Positions 15,954 through 24,676 are shown, numbered from the stretch's first letter. The stretch: 64,000 nt of DNA from Propionibacterium acidifaciens DSM 21887 (GCF_000426605.1 NZ_AUFR01000014.1:1-64000); one strand, 5' to 3'. Made by a program: numbers and translations. The notes: generated by a model not told the origin, from the sequence alone.

Positions 15954-17313
15954 CGGCGATCACCGCCTCGACGAGGGCGTCGACCTGACGCAGGTAGCGG
16001 CGGCGAGCCGCGCGGGCCGGCGGCTCGCCGACCCGGGAGGCGGCGGGCAGGCGCGGGTCGGAGCCGATGACGCCGACGACCGGCAGGCCGAGCGAGTCCG
16101 ACACGGCGCCCGGGGCGAGCGGAAGACCGCGGCCGGTACGCACGACGACCTGGGCGTCCTGCCAGCCGTGGTGGGCCGCGCGGGCCCGGGCGGACATGAC
16201 CGACCGGACCTCGGCCGCCACGACGAGCAGGCGCAGCGCGTTCTCGGCACCGGGCAGGTCGACGGGCGAGGGGTCGTCGAGGACGACGACCCGGTACGAG
16301 CGGGCCAGCGCGTCGAGGACGGCCCGCACCGCGACGGGTCCGGGCAGGCCCACGGCGGCCCCGTCCGGGCCGTCGGGGCCGCGCCCGCCGCCCGGGGTGC
16401 GCGTGGCGGCGAGCAGGTCGACCCCGCACATCCGCGGCAGCCGCCCGCTCAGATCGCCGACCGTGCCGGCTGCCGAAGCGAGATCGCTCCACCGCCAGCC
16501 CGGCTCGCGCTCGGCGCCGAAGAGCAGGTCGACTCCCCCGCTGCACGGGTCGAGGTCGACGAGCACCGACGACAGCCCGCCCTCGACGCAGCGCTGCGCC
16601 ATGGCGCCGGCGAGCGTGGACGCCCCGACCCCGCCGCTGCCGCCCATGACGTCGACGACGACGGCCGTGGCGGTGCTCCCGCCCCGGGCCCGGGTGAGCA
16701 GTGCGGGCAGGTAGCCGGCGTGCCCGGGCAGGACGATCGCCGAGGCCCCCAGCGGCACCGACCACGCCGCGGCGGTCTCGGGATCGTCGCCGACGATGTG
16801 CACGTCCGTGCGGAAGGCCAGCCCCATGCCGGCGATGCACGGCGCCAGGTCGGCGCCGACGAGCACGAGCGGGGCCCTGCCCCAATGCTGGCGGATCTGG
16901 GCGCTCTCGCGTGCCACGATCGGCTCGACGCCGCACGAGGCGGCGGCCGCCAGGACGGCGTCGAGGAGCCGGGCGTCGCGCGTGGCGACGAGCACCGGGT
17001 GCCGGGCCGGCCCCGGGCGCTCGCCCCGGCGCCCGTCCGTCCCGACTCGGCGCCGGTGGGGCCCGTCCCCTCGGGTGCGGACCGGCCCGGACAGGCCCCG
17101 CCCCAGATCCCTCCCCCGGCGGCCCTGCCGGCCCGGATCATGTGGGCCCGGATCACGTCGGCCCCGGCCCTGCGGGGGCGGGGGGAGGATGCGCGGGCCG
17201 TCGGGCCCCGTGACCGGCTCGGGAGCGGGCCCAGCCCGCTCCTCCCCTTCGACGGTCACGGGCCCACTCGGCACGGGCCCCATGGTCACGGGCCCCACTC
17301 GCACTGCTCTCAT
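15946..17313 (-). CDS. ssd: Septum-site-determining-protein-like / TadZ-like ParA-family protein (Ssd)
   Basis: Equivalent to Rv3660c at the head of the Tad operon. The N-terminal third (about 100 residues) is Gly/Pro/Arg-rich and probably disordered. A receiver-like region follows (VLVATRDARLLDAVLAA). Then comes a MinD/ParA-type ATPase domain with a deviant Walker A, VMGGSGGVGASTLAGAMA, the DLDPCSGGVDLLFG motif, and VVLDDPS at the Walker B position. It probably localises the secretion machine. Start choice is uncertain: MRAVRVGPV at 17313 is used here, the frame begins at 17361, and internal starts are also possible. Total is about 455 residues. Confidence 0.8.
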   Translation of the reverse strand: MRAVRVGPVTMGPVPSGPVTVEGEERAGPAPEPVTGPDGPRILPPPPQGRGRRDPGPHDPGRQGRRGRDLGRGLSGPVRTRGDGPHRRRVGTDGRRGERPGPARHPVLVATRDARLLDAVLAAAASCGVEPIVARESAQIRQHWGRAPLVLVGADLAPCIAGMGLAFRTDVHIVGDDPETAAAWSVPLGASAIVLPGHAGYLPALLTRARGGSTATAVVVDVMGGSGGVGASTLAGAMAQRCVEGGLSSVLVDLDPCSGGVDLLFGAEREPGWRWSDLASAAGTVGDLSGRLPRMCGVDLLAATRTPGGGRGPDGPDGAAVGLPGPVAVRAVLDALARSYRVVVLDDPSPVDLPGAENALRLLVVAAEVRSVMSARARAAHHGWQDAQVVVRTGRGLPLAPGAVSDSLGLPVVGVIGSDPRLPAASRVGEPPARAARRRYLRQVDALVEAVIADA

Positions 17314-17437
17314 GCCCGCAGTGTGTCCGGCGGGCCGCGGATTTCTCACCACCGGACGCATCTGTGGACAACCCTCCGCGTCGCGTCGCCGAGGCGGCCC
17401 GCCCGGCCGGTCTCCCGGCCCGCTCCCCCGGCCGCCC

Positions 17438-17443
17438 TAGTAT
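17438..17443 (+). promoter_or_regulatory. -10 box for leaderless methyltransferase mRNA
   Basis: TAGTAT ends 7 nt before the ATG at 17451 with no ribosome binding site between, the geometry expected for a leaderless actinobacterial transcript. Confidence 0.6.
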
Positions 17444-17450
17444 GGGCGCC

Positions 17451-18200
17451 ATGTCGTCCTCCGGTCTCCGCTTCCCCACCCAGGCGCTGAGCTGGCTCAC
17501 CGGCGACCGCACCGACAGCAGGGTCCTGACCCTGTCGAACTCGGCCGGTCTGCCCCGCCGGATCGCCGCCGCCGGGAACCGTGTCTGGTGCCTCGGAACG
17601 GGGCCCGCCGCCGTGCGGCGCCTCGGCCCGGCGCTGGGCGTCGAGCCCCTGGCGGCCACCACCGCGGCGCTGCCCTTCGACGCCTGCCGGTTCGACGTCG
17701 TCCTGGCCCACCAGATGCTCCACCTCCTCACCGAGAAGCCGCACGTGTCCGAGATGGCGCGCGTCCTGCGTCCCGGCGGGTGGGTGGCCGCGTCCTATCT
17801 CGTGCGCGACGACTCGGTGCCGTGGGTGCGCCGCCTCATCTCGCTCATGCGCAGCGTCGACCCCGGGGCGATGAGCGCCGACCTGGGCGTCGGCTCGATC
17901 CGCACCCTCGTCGACCACAAGTACTTCCCGCGCTGCGAGCAGCGGGACTTCCGCCTCTGGGTGCCGGTGACGCGCGACGCCCTCGTCGGGATGGCGGCCG
18001 AGCTGCCCGCGGTGGCCGAGCTGGCCGATCGGGATCGCCGCCGCGTCCTGCTCGGCGTGGGCGCCATCTACGACGGCGCCTCGGCCGGCGGCGAACTGCG
18101 CCTGCCCTACCACCTGACCTGCCTGCGCGCCTACGTCGACCACGCCGAGATGACCACGCCGATCCGCCTCGGCGAGGACGCCCTCGTCATCCGTCTCTGA
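17451..18200 (+). CDS. SAM-dependent methyltransferase (type 11-like)
   Basis: The 249-residue protein has the layout of small-molecule class I methyltransferases: an N-terminal helical lead (LSWLTGDRTDSRVLTLS), AAAGNRVWCLGTGPAAV at motif I, ALPFDACRFDVVLAHQMLHLL at motif IV, and EMARVLRPGGWVAASYLVRDD at motif VI. Motif I is divergent, since the usual ExGxGxG is CLGTGPA, so SAM binding may be altered. The ATG at 17451 is chosen because it lies 7 nt from a -10 box; an in-frame ATG 9 nt upstream would fall inside that box. It diverges from the Tad operon. The substrate is unknown. Confidence 0.8.
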   Translation: MSSSGLRFPTQALSWLTGDRTDSRVLTLSNSAGLPRRIAAAGNRVWCLGTGPAAVRRLGPALGVEPLAATTAALPFDACRFDVVLAHQMLHLLTEKPHVSEMARVLRPGGWVAASYLVRDDSVPWVRRLISLMRSVDPGAMSADLGVGSIRTLVDHKYFPRCEQRDFRLWVPVTRDALVGMAAELPAVAELADRDRRRVLLGVGAIYDGASAGGELRLPYHLTCLRAYVDHAEMTTPIRLGEDALVIRL

Positions 18201-18345
18201 GGCGCCCGGCGGCGCCGGCCGGCCCGTGCCGGCATCCGTCCGGGGAGCCGCGTCGAGGGGCCGGCCTCGCCCCCGACGGACGCCCGCCGTCGTCCCCGAC
18301 GACTCCGCCGGGTGGACGGCGGGCGGTCCGTCGGGCAGCGCCCGC

Positions 18346-18351
18346 TAGAAT
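18346..18351 (+). promoter_or_regulatory. Putative -10 box for nhaA
   Basis: TAGAAT lies about 70 nt upstream of the chosen nhaA ATG. A GTG in frame at 18363 could alternatively begin a 19-residue longer NhaA. I prefer the ATG because the added residues are not NhaA-like. Confidence 0.4.
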
Positions 18352-18419
18352 TCCCTGCGGGTGTGTCGGGAAGTCTGGTCGACGACGAGTCCCGCTCCGT
18401 CCACCCGAAAGCCGATCCG

Positions 18420-19712
18420 ATGACGAAGACCGCTCCCCAGCCGCCGCGCCGCGCGCGCCGCATCGACCCGAACAACTTCCATCTCGGCGAGGTCCTGCGC
18501 GCCAACACCGCAGGGGGCGTCCTCATGCTCATCGCCACCCTCATCGCGCTGGTGTGGGCCTTCCTCGGCAAGCACGGCTACGAGGCCTTCGTGGAGTACC
18601 CGATCGGCCCGTACACGGTCGCCGAGTGGGCCTCCGACGGCCTGCTGACCGTCTTCTTCTTCATCTCCGGCCTGGAGCTCAAGCGCGAGTTCACCGAGGG
18701 GAGCCTGCGCCGCCCGGCCGATGCGATGGTGCCGATCACCGCCGCTGCCTGCGGCATGGCCGGCCCGGCGCTCGTCTTCATCGTCATCAACGTGCTCGGG
18801 GGCGGCACCCTCCACGGCTGGGCGGTGCCGGTCGCCACGGACATCGCGTTCGCCCTCGCCGTCCTGGCGGTGGCGGGCAGGCACCTGCCGCCCTCGCTGC
18901 GCGCCTTCATGCTCACCCTGGCCATCGCCGACGACCTCGGCGGCATCATCGTCATCGCCATCGTCTTCAGCACGGACCTGTCGTTCGCCTGGCTGGGCGG
19001 CGCACTGGCCTGCATGCTCCTGTGGTGGATCCTTCAGCGCCGTCGCGTCGACAACGGTTGGATCTATCTGCCGATCTTCCTCGTCTGCTGGTTCTGCATG
19101 CTCCACTCCGGGGTGCACGCGACGATCGCCGGCGTCGGCCTGGGCCTGCTCACCCGCAACACCCCCGAGGCCCTCAACGAGCCGCTCGACCGCTGGCAGC
19201 ACGTGCTCGACCCCTGGTCGGCGGGTCTCGTCGTGCCGATCTTCGCCCTGACGAACGCCGGCGTGCACGTGGACGGGCAGTTGTTCGCCGCGCTGTGGAC
19301 GAATCCCGTACCGCTGGGCATCATCGCCGGTCTGGTCCTCGGCAAGTTCATCGGCATCCTCACGGGCAGCTGGCTGACCGTCCACCTGTCGCGCGCCCGG
19401 CTCGGGGACGGCCTGACCTGGGGCGACATGATCGCCGCCGCGGAGCTGGGCGGTGTCGGCCTGACCGTCTCGCTGCTCATCGCCCACCTCAGCTTCCTCA
19501 ACAACCCCGAGGTCTACGACGAGGCGAAGGCGGGCGTCCTGGCCGGCAGCACCATCTCGGCCATCCTCGCGGTGCTCCTGCTGCAATGGCGCACGGCCGT
19601 CCACAAGCGGTGGCGCCGCGAGAAGGCCCGCGCAGGACGCGCCCTCCGGGCCGGCGCCGGGGCCGCGCCGGTCCGGACCGGGACCGGGCCGGGGTCCACC
19701 GCCGGGGCCTGA
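18420..19712 (+). CDS. nhaA: Na+/H+ antiporter NhaA
   Basis: This membrane antiporter exchanges protons for sodium in pH and salt homeostasis. The product has 430 residues and about 11-12 hydrophobic segments. The ion-binding motif LAIADDLGGIIVIAIVF carries the twin aspartates that match Asp163/Asp164 of E. coli NhaA. Other family signatures are VFFFISGLELKREF near the N-terminus and PIFALTNAGVHV in the second half. A basic, Ala/Gly-rich tail of about 40 residues follows the last helix. The length is slightly above the E. coli protein (388) because of both ends. Confidence 0.96.
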   Translation: MTKTAPQPPRRARRIDPNNFHLGEVLRANTAGGVLMLIATLIALVWAFLGKHGYEAFVEYPIGPYTVAEWASDGLLTVFFFISGLELKREFTEGSLRRPADAMVPITAAACGMAGPALVFIVINVLGGGTLHGWAVPVATDIAFALAVLAVAGRHLPPSLRAFMLTLAIADDLGGIIVIAIVFSTDLSFAWLGGALACMLLWWILQRRRVDNGWIYLPIFLVCWFCMLHSGVHATIAGVGLGLLTRNTPEALNEPLDRWQHVLDPWSAGLVVPIFALTNAGVHVDGQLFAALWTNPVPLGIIAGLVLGKFIGILTGSWLTVHLSRARLGDGLTWGDMIAAAELGGVGLTVSLLIAHLSFLNNPEVYDEAKAGVLAGSTISAILAVLLLQWRTAVHKRWRREKARAGRALRAGAGAAPVRTGTGPGSTAGA

Positions 19713-19855
19713 GCCGCCGGCTCCCGGCCGGGGCCGTCCCCGCAGGCCGGTTCAAGCCGGACCTCGTTGACCACCGGGCGCGCCGACCCGTTACGCTCTT
19801 GTCAGACGAGCACCGTCTTCATGCGAGCACCGTCGTCACAGTTCGGAGGAAAACC

Positions 19856-20335
19856 ATGGCTGAGCGTTCCCGACTCGGGGAGTACATCTCCACCATCAAG
19901 AGCGGTGCCCCGCAGATGATCTCGGGCATCAAGGAGCTGGCCCGGGCCGAGCTCGTCCCCTCGGCGAAGCACGCCGGGATCGGCGGCGTCGGGCTGGGCG
20001 CCGTGGCGGCCTTCGGCCTGTTCCTGCTGCACTGCCTGCTGTGGGCCGCGGTCTTCGGCATCGCGGTCTTCTTCCACGCCGTCGTCGGCTTCGGGTGGCT
20101 CGGCTCGATGGCCTTCGCCTTCCTCGCACTGGCCGCCATCTCGCTCATCCTCGTCATCGTCTTCGCCATCGTCGCCTTCCTGCAGTTCCGCCAGGTCAAG
20201 GCCCCGACCGCCACCATCGCCGAGACGAGGGCCTCCATCACCGCGCTGTCCACCGCCGTCACGGAGGGCGTCTCCGAGGCCAGGCGCGGTGTCATCAACC
20301 GCCGCGGCGACGACACGATCACCTACGTCGGCTGA
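19856..20335 (+). CDS. Phage-holin-family (holin-X/Act_holin) membrane protein
   Basis: This is a 159-residue protein. An amphipathic N-terminus (EYISTIKSGAPQMISGIKELARAEL) precedes two long membrane helices (about 48-75 and 84-115), and a cytosolic tail rich in Thr, Ala and Arg follows (ITALSTAVTEGVSEARRGV). This matches the widespread actinobacterial 'phage holin family protein' (DUF1469-like), which is chromosomal and not a prophage lysis gene. The start ATG has an excellent GGAGGA. A promoter candidate is TTGACC (19767) with TACGCT (19792), spacing 19. A strong terminator follows the gene. Confidence 0.8.
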   Translation: MAERSRLGEYISTIKSGAPQMISGIKELARAELVPSAKHAGIGGVGLGAVAAFGLFLLHCLLWAAVFGIAVFFHAVVGFGWLGSMAFAFLALAAISLILVIVFAIVAFLQFRQVKAPTATIAETRASITALSTAVTEGVSEARRGVINRRGDDTITYVG

Positions 20336-20373
20336 GCCCGGGCCGGGCTCCGGACGCGCACCGACCCGGGACG

Positions 20374-20414
20374 CGCAGTGGGGCCGCATCCGTGACGGAT
20401 GCGGCCCCACTGCG
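20374..20414. terminator. Bidirectional hairpin terminator between the holin-like gene and ptsH
   Basis: There are two perfectly complementary 19-bp arms (20374-20392 and 20396-20414) with a 3-nt TGA loop. No U-tract follows, which is usual in GC-rich actinobacteria. It sits between convergent genes, so it can serve both. Confidence 0.85.
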
Positions 20415-20441
20415 TCGTCGGGCGCCCAGCGGACCGCCCGC

Positions 20442-20705
20442 TCAGGCGTCGAGGTCCTGTTCGATGAGCGCGGCGATGGCGTCGACCGCGGCGGCGTCAT
20501 CGGACTCGACGCGAACGGTCGCCCCCTTACCGGCGCCGAGGGTCATGATCATGAGCGGGGAGGCGGCGTCGACCCCCTCCTCGTCGCTGCCGGGGACCGA
20601 CAGCAGGATCTCGTCGTCGAACTCGCCGGCCTTCTCGGCGATCAGCGCCGCGGGACGGGCGTGCAGACCGACCGCGGAACCGACGACTGCGTCTTTGCTG
20701 GCCAT
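20442..20705 (-). CDS. ptsH: Phosphocarrier protein HPr
   Basis: Carries phosphate from enzyme I to sugar-specific EII components. The product has 87 residues. The active-site histidine is His15 in VGLHARPAA. The region equivalent to the regulatory serine, ASPLMIMTLGAGKG, is a variant of the Firmicutes SIMGVMSLG, with Ser at the ASP position. The start ATG at 20705 has GAAGGGA upstream; the open frame extends further but lacks HPr homology. It is divergent from ptsI with a palindromic site in the shared upstream region. It also supplies DhaM encoded later in this window. Confidence 0.96.
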   Translation of the reverse strand: MASKDAVVGSAVGLHARPAALIAEKAGEFDDEILLSVPGSDEEGVDAASPLMIMTLGAGKGATVRVESDDAAAVDAIAALIEQDLDA

Positions 20706-20748
20706 GAGACGTTCCCTTCGTAGAGGAGTTCCGAAGAACAAAGGTACG

Positions 20749-20762
20749 GGAAGAATTCTTCC
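20749..20762. promoter_or_regulatory. Palindromic putative operator upstream of ptsH
   Basis: The perfect 14-bp palindrome GGAAGAATTCTTCC is AT-rich against its surroundings. It lies 3 nt upstream of a possible ptsH -10 (TACCTT on the minus strand, 20746-20741) and in the ptsH/ptsI divergent region. It is suitable for a dimeric repressor. Confidence 0.45.
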
Positions 20763-20916
20763 ACACGAGTGCACGGCCGTGGTGGCTTCTCAACTCCGTA
20801 TTCCGAGCATCCTGCGCACCACCGTCCGGACGTGCCAGACTGGAGTCATTCGTCCGCCCCGATGGGCCGCACGGCCGCGGTTCGTCGTCCGCCCGGGGCC
20901 AGCGCAGGAGGAAGTC

Positions 20917-22602
20917 ATGGCTCAGACCGGATCACTGACAGTCACCGGGACCGGCGTGGTGTCGGGCATCGCGTACGCACCGGTCCGCAGGGTGCAGCCC
21001 CGTCCGCAGCTGCCGACGGGCGGGACGATCGACGAGGGCGAGCAGCAGGCCGAGATCGACCACTTCGCCGAGGCGATCGTCGCGGTGCAGAACAATCTGC
21101 TGGAGCGCGCCGAGCACGCCACCGGCAACGCGGCCCAGGTGCTGCGCGCCACCGCCGAGCTCACCGCGGACCGCGGCCTGTCGCGGTCGGTGCGCAAGCT
21201 CATCAAGCAGAACGAGACCGCCGAGTGGGCCGTCGTCCAGGCCGTCGACAACCTCGTCACCCAGTTCGAGCGCCTCGGCGGCCTCTACGCCGAGCGCACC
21301 ACCGATCTCAAGGACATCCGCGACCGCGTCGTCGCCGAGCTGCGCGGCGAGCCGACCCCCGGCGTGCCCGAGCCCACCGAGCCCATCGTCCTCGTGGCCG
21401 AGGACCTCGCCCCGGCGGACACCGCAGGCCTCGACCCGGAGCTCACCGTCGCGCTGGTCACCGAGGCAGGCGGCAAGACGAGCCACACCGCGATCATCGC
21501 CCGCCAGCTCGGCATCCCCTGCATCGTCGGCACCGGCAAGGCCATCCGCCGGATCAAGAACGACACCACGGTGCTCGTCGACGGCGCCGCGGGGACCGTC
21601 GTCGCCAACCCCGATCCGGACAAGGCCGCGGCCGCCGTCGCGGAGTCCGCCGACTACCTCAACCGGGTGCGCTCCTGGCGGGGCCCCGGGCGCACGAGCG
21701 ACGGCTACGGCGTCGAGCTGCTGGCCAATGTGGGCAGCGGCGAGGCGGCGGCGAAGGCCGCCGCGGGTCAGAGCGAGGGCGTCGGCCTGTTCCGCACCGA
21801 GCTGTGCTTCCTCTCGGCGCCCGTCGAGCCCGGCATCGACGACCAGGCGGCGATCTACCGGTCGGTCCTCGAGCCCTACGCCGGGCGCGGCGGCCACACG
21901 CACGTCGTCATCCGCACCCTCGACGCCGGCTCCGACAAGCCGCTGGCCTTCGCGAACCTCGAGACCGAGGAGAACCCGGCGCTCGGCGTGCGGGGCCTGC
22001 GCCTGGCCACCGACAACCCCGATCTGCTCGCCCACCAGCTCGACGCGATCGCCGTGGCGAGGAAGGGCCTCGACATCGACGTGTGGGTGATGGCCCCGAT
22101 GGTCGCCACCGTCCCCGAGGCCCGCGAGTTCGCCGGGGCCTGCCGCGACCGGGGGCTGTGGCCCGGCGTCATGGTCGAAGTGCCGGCCGTCGCCCTGAAC
22201 GCCGACCAGGTGCTCGCCGAGGTCGAGTTCTTCTCGATCGGGACGAACGACCTGACGCAGTACACGATGGCCTCGGACCGGCTGTCGCCGCACCTCGCGG
22301 CACTGAACGACCCGTGGCAGCCGGCCGTCCTCAGACTCATCCAGATGGCGGCCCAGGCCGGCCTGCGGGCCAACAAGCCGGTCGGCGTCTGCGGCGAGGC
22401 GGCGGCCGATCCGCTGCTGGCCTGCGTGCTCGCCGGCCTCGGCGTCACCTCGTTGTCGATGGCCGCACCCGCCCTTCCGGCGGTCGGCGTCCGGCTCGGC
22501 GACGTGACGATCGAGCAGTGCCGGCAGGCCGCCTGCGGTGCGCTCGCCGCGCCCGACGCGGTGAGCGCGAAGGCGAGGGCGGCGGCCATCCTCGGCGGCT
22601 GA
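20917..22602 (+). CDS. ptsI: PEP-protein phosphotransferase (PTS enzyme I)
   Basis: Starts the phosphotransferase relay by taking phosphate from PEP and passing it to HPr. The 561 residues are ordered as an N-terminal HPr-binding/swivel domain with the phosphorylated His190 (GGKTSHTAIIARQLGIPC) and a C-terminal PEP-binding barrel. The barrel contains GVGLFRTELCFLS, a MVEVPAVALNADQ segment, FFSIGTNDLTQY (Asn/Asp signature) and VGVCGEAAADP with the acid-base cysteine. The start ATG has AGGAGGAAG upstream. The gene stands alone on the plus strand, divergent from ptsH. Confidence 0.97.
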   Translation: MAQTGSLTVTGTGVVSGIAYAPVRRVQPRPQLPTGGTIDEGEQQAEIDHFAEAIVAVQNNLLERAEHATGNAAQVLRATAELTADRGLSRSVRKLIKQNETAEWAVVQAVDNLVTQFERLGGLYAERTTDLKDIRDRVVAELRGEPTPGVPEPTEPIVLVAEDLAPADTAGLDPELTVALVTEAGGKTSHTAIIARQLGIPCIVGTGKAIRRIKNDTTVLVDGAAGTVVANPDPDKAAAAVAESADYLNRVRSWRGPGRTSDGYGVELLANVGSGEAAAKAAAGQSEGVGLFRTELCFLSAPVEPGIDDQAAIYRSVLEPYAGRGGHTHVVIRTLDAGSDKPLAFANLETEENPALGVRGLRLATDNPDLLAHQLDAIAVARKGLDIDVWVMAPMVATVPEAREFAGACRDRGLWPGVMVEVPAVALNADQVLAEVEFFSIGTNDLTQYTMASDRLSPHLAALNDPWQPAVLRLIQMAAQAGLRANKPVGVCGEAAADPLLACVLAGLGVTSLSMAAPALPAVGVRLGDVTIEQCRQAACGALAAPDAVSAKARAAAILGG

Positions 22603-22735
22603 GTCCCCCCGCCTCTGGAGCCGGCCCGCCCCGCAGCCCGGCGTGCCCGTCCCGCCGGAGTCGTCGGCGCCCGCCGGTGATGGTGGCGCCGTGCGGCGCC
22701 CCGCCCGTCCCGGACGCCACCGACCGATGCCGCCG

Positions 22736-23089
22736 TCAGCGGCCCCGCAGCCTCTCGATCTCGCGGCGCTCCTTCTTGGTGGGCCGGCCCGAGCCCCGCT
22801 CGCGGCGCGCCACCGGGGCGGACAGGTGGGCGGGCCGCTCGGGAGACAGGTCCCGGTAGGCGGCCCGGGCGAGCGGGGCGCCGACGCGTCTGTCGAGCAG
22901 CTGGACGACCTCGAAGCGGCGCTCCCAGCCCGGGGTGCGGACCGTGATGAGGTCGCCGGGGACGACCCGCTGGGCGGGCTTGACCGGTGCGCCGTTGCAG
23001 CGGACGTGGCCGCCCCGCACGGCCTGGGTGGCCATGCTCCGGGTCTTGTAGATGCGCACGCTCCACAGCCACACGTCGATCCTCGTCAT
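22736..23089 (-). CDS. S4-domain RNA-binding protein (Hsp15/RqcP-like)
   Basis: This is a 117-residue basic protein. An S4 fold occupies about residues 1-65 (MTRIDVWLWSVRIYKTRS, ATQAVRGGHVRCNGAPVKPAQRVVPGDLI), and the C-terminus is Arg/Lys-rich. The family (E. coli Hsp15, Bacillus RqcP) binds 23S rRNA or tRNA on stalled 50S subunits. The start at 23089 places the S4 domain at the N-terminus as in relatives; the 12 extra upstream codons are Arg/Pro-rich and unlikely. Confidence 0.88.
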   Translation of the reverse strand: MTRIDVWLWSVRIYKTRSMATQAVRGGHVRCNGAPVKPAQRVVPGDLITVRTPGWERRFEVVQLLDRRVGAPLARAAYRDLSPERPAHLSAPVARRERGSGRPTKKERREIERLRGR

Positions 23090-23158
23090 GGGTCCACAGT
23101 GGCGCGGCCGGGGGCGGCGAGTCAACGCGGCGCGCGCCGGTCGACGGGCTCCGTGCCC

Positions 23159-23857
23159 TCAGTGCCGGTCCGAGCGGAAGCGCTCGGGAACCTCGATGAC
23201 GCGACCGGCGTCCCAGGGGCGCTCCCAGCCGCCGAGGCGCAGCAGCAGGTCGGTGAGGAGGGCGGTGAGCCCCCACACGAACAGCTCGCCGAACTGCCAG
23301 GCCGGCCCGGTCGTCCTGCCGGCGTGGCGAGCGCTGACCCTCCGGGCCGGATCGGCGAGTGCGCTGACCGGCCAGGCGTGGACGCCGGCGACCTCGCGGG
23401 GGTCCCCGGGCGCGAGGACGGCGTCGGGATGCCACCAGCCGACGACGGGGACGACGTCGAAGCCGGTGGCCGACAGGTCGACGGCGGGCATCGTGCCGAG
23501 CACGTGCACCTCGTCGGCGGCGAGCCCGATCTCCTCGGTCGTCTCGCGCAGGGCGGTGGCGACGGCGCCGGCGTCGCCGCACTCGGCCCGGCCGCCGGGG
23601 AACGAGATCTGCCCGGCGTGGTCGCGCAGTCCGCCGGCCCGCTCGGTGAAGACGAGGCTCGGGTCGGGCGCGTCGGACAGCAGCAGGAGCACCGCCGAGG
23701 GGCGGCCCCGGCCGCCGGCGCGCCAGCGGGGCGGCAGCACGGCGTCCACCGCCGGGTCGGCGAGGGCCCGCCTCAGCCCGTCCAGCGCCGGTGGCACCGG
23801 CGCCGGAGGGGTGCCGGGCGCGGCGCCGACGGGCGGCACGTCGACCGGGTGCGTCAT
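23159..23857 (-). CDS. Nudix hydrolase, CoA pyrophosphatase type
   Basis: This 232-residue hydrolase has the Nudix box GGRAECGDAGAVATALRETTEEIGL (the GX5EX7REUXEEXGU pattern). It is preceded by the CoA-hydrolase-type strand VFTERAGGLRDHAGQISFPGG, which matches the LLTKR...HxGQISFPGG signature of NUDT7/YeaB-like enzymes that cleave coenzyme A. It is translationally coupled to ridA by an ATGA overlap and probably follows it in one operon. An N-terminal Pro/Ala-rich stretch of about 20 residues is variable. Confidence 0.9.
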   Translation of the reverse strand: MTHPVDVPPVGAAPGTPPAPVPPALDGLRRALADPAVDAVLPPRWRAGGRGRPSAVLLLLSDAPDPSLVFTERAGGLRDHAGQISFPGGRAECGDAGAVATALRETTEEIGLAADEVHVLGTMPAVDLSATGFDVVPVVGWWHPDAVLAPGDPREVAGVHAWPVSALADPARRVSARHAGRTTGPAWQFGELFVWGLTALLTDLLLRLGGWERPWDAGRVIEVPERFRSDRH

Positions 23858-24309
23858 ACGCGGGCGACCAGCTCGACCTCGACCGAGGCGTTCTTGGGCA
23901 GCACGGCGACGCCGACGGCGCTGCGGATGTGGCGCCCGTCGGCGCCGAAGATCTCGGCGAGCACGTCGGAGGCGCCGTTGGCGACGGCGGCCTGCTCCGT
24001 GAAGCCGGGCGCGCTCGCCACGAAGACGGTGACCCTGGCGATGCCCCTGAGAGCGTCGACGCCGCCGGCGACCTCCGCTGCGGCGGCCAGGGCGTTGAGG
24101 GCCGCGACGCGGGCGGCGGCCTGCGCGGCCGCGGCGTCGGTCTCGGCGCCGACGATGCCGGTGACCAGGCCGTCGGGGGTGAAGGGGATCTGCCCCGAGG
24201 TCTGGACGGTGTCGCCCAGACGGGTGGCGGGGACGTAGGAGCCGACGGGCGCGGCGACCGGCGGCAGCTCGATGCCGAGTTCGGCGAGGCGCTGGGACGG
24301 GGTGCTCAT
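23854..24309 (-). CDS. RidA/YjgF family protein
   Basis: The product has 151 residues and matches the YjgF/RidA fold: RLAELGIELPPVAAPVGSYVPATRLGDTVQTSGQIP at the N-terminus, then AALNALAAAAEVAGG, and the C-terminal signature RSAVGVAVLPKNASVEVELVARV. RidA members hydrolyse reactive enamine/imine intermediates from PLP enzymes. The canonical catalytic arginine is represented by Arg in RSAVGV. This longer RidA type (with LGIELP) is the one commonly paired with DUF4177 and Nudix genes in Actinobacteria. It overlaps both neighbours by ATGA. Confidence 0.9.
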   Translation of the reverse strand: MSTPSQRLAELGIELPPVAAPVGSYVPATRLGDTVQTSGQIPFTPDGLVTGIVGAETDAAAAQAAARVAALNALAAAAEVAGGVDALRGIARVTVFVASAPGFTEQAAVANGASDVLAEIFGADGRHIRSAVGVAVLPKNASVEVELVARV

Positions 24310-24518
24310 GAGTTCACCGGCCTCTTGAAGAAGCCGACGTAGCTCGCGGCGGCGGGCAGGCCGTCGGAGGGCGGGGCGGGCTCGGGGCCGGGGACGAGCT
24401 GGACGAGCTCCCAGCCGTCGGCGCCGAAGTTGTTGAGTATCTGCTGGGCGACGTGGCCGAGGACGGGAGCGGTGAAGTACTCCCATCTCGTCGCGCCGGC
24501 GGTGCCGTTGTCGGGCAT
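24306..24518 (-). CDS. DUF4177 small protein
   Basis: This 70-residue protein has the DUF4177 core RWEYFTAPVLGHVAQQILNNFGADGWELVQL, followed by a proline-rich loop and YVGFFKRP. The family is uncharacterised. The start ATG is preceded by AAGGGGG, and its stop overlaps the ridA start (ATGA). It is the first gene of the DUF4177-ridA-nudix operon, divergent from the penicillin-binding protein gene. Confidence 0.88.
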   Translation of the reverse strand: MPDNGTAGATRWEYFTAPVLGHVAQQILNNFGADGWELVQLVPGPEPAPPSDGLPAAASYVGFFKRPVNS

Positions 24519-24676
24519 GGGACCCCCTTGGTCAGCTGTGCGACGGAGCGCCCGGCGGTCGCCGGACGCGGGCCCGGGCGGGCGCGCCCGCCCGTGAGGC
24601 ACCGTCCAAGCTACCGCGGGGCGCCGGTGCGGCGACCCGGCCGACCGGAGCCCGGGCGATCCGCCGACCGGGCAGT

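Noticed and set aside
19856-20335. Prophage lysis module
   Set aside because: The holin-like protein belongs to a family common on actinobacterial chromosomes. No other phage genes, integrase or attachment site are nearby.
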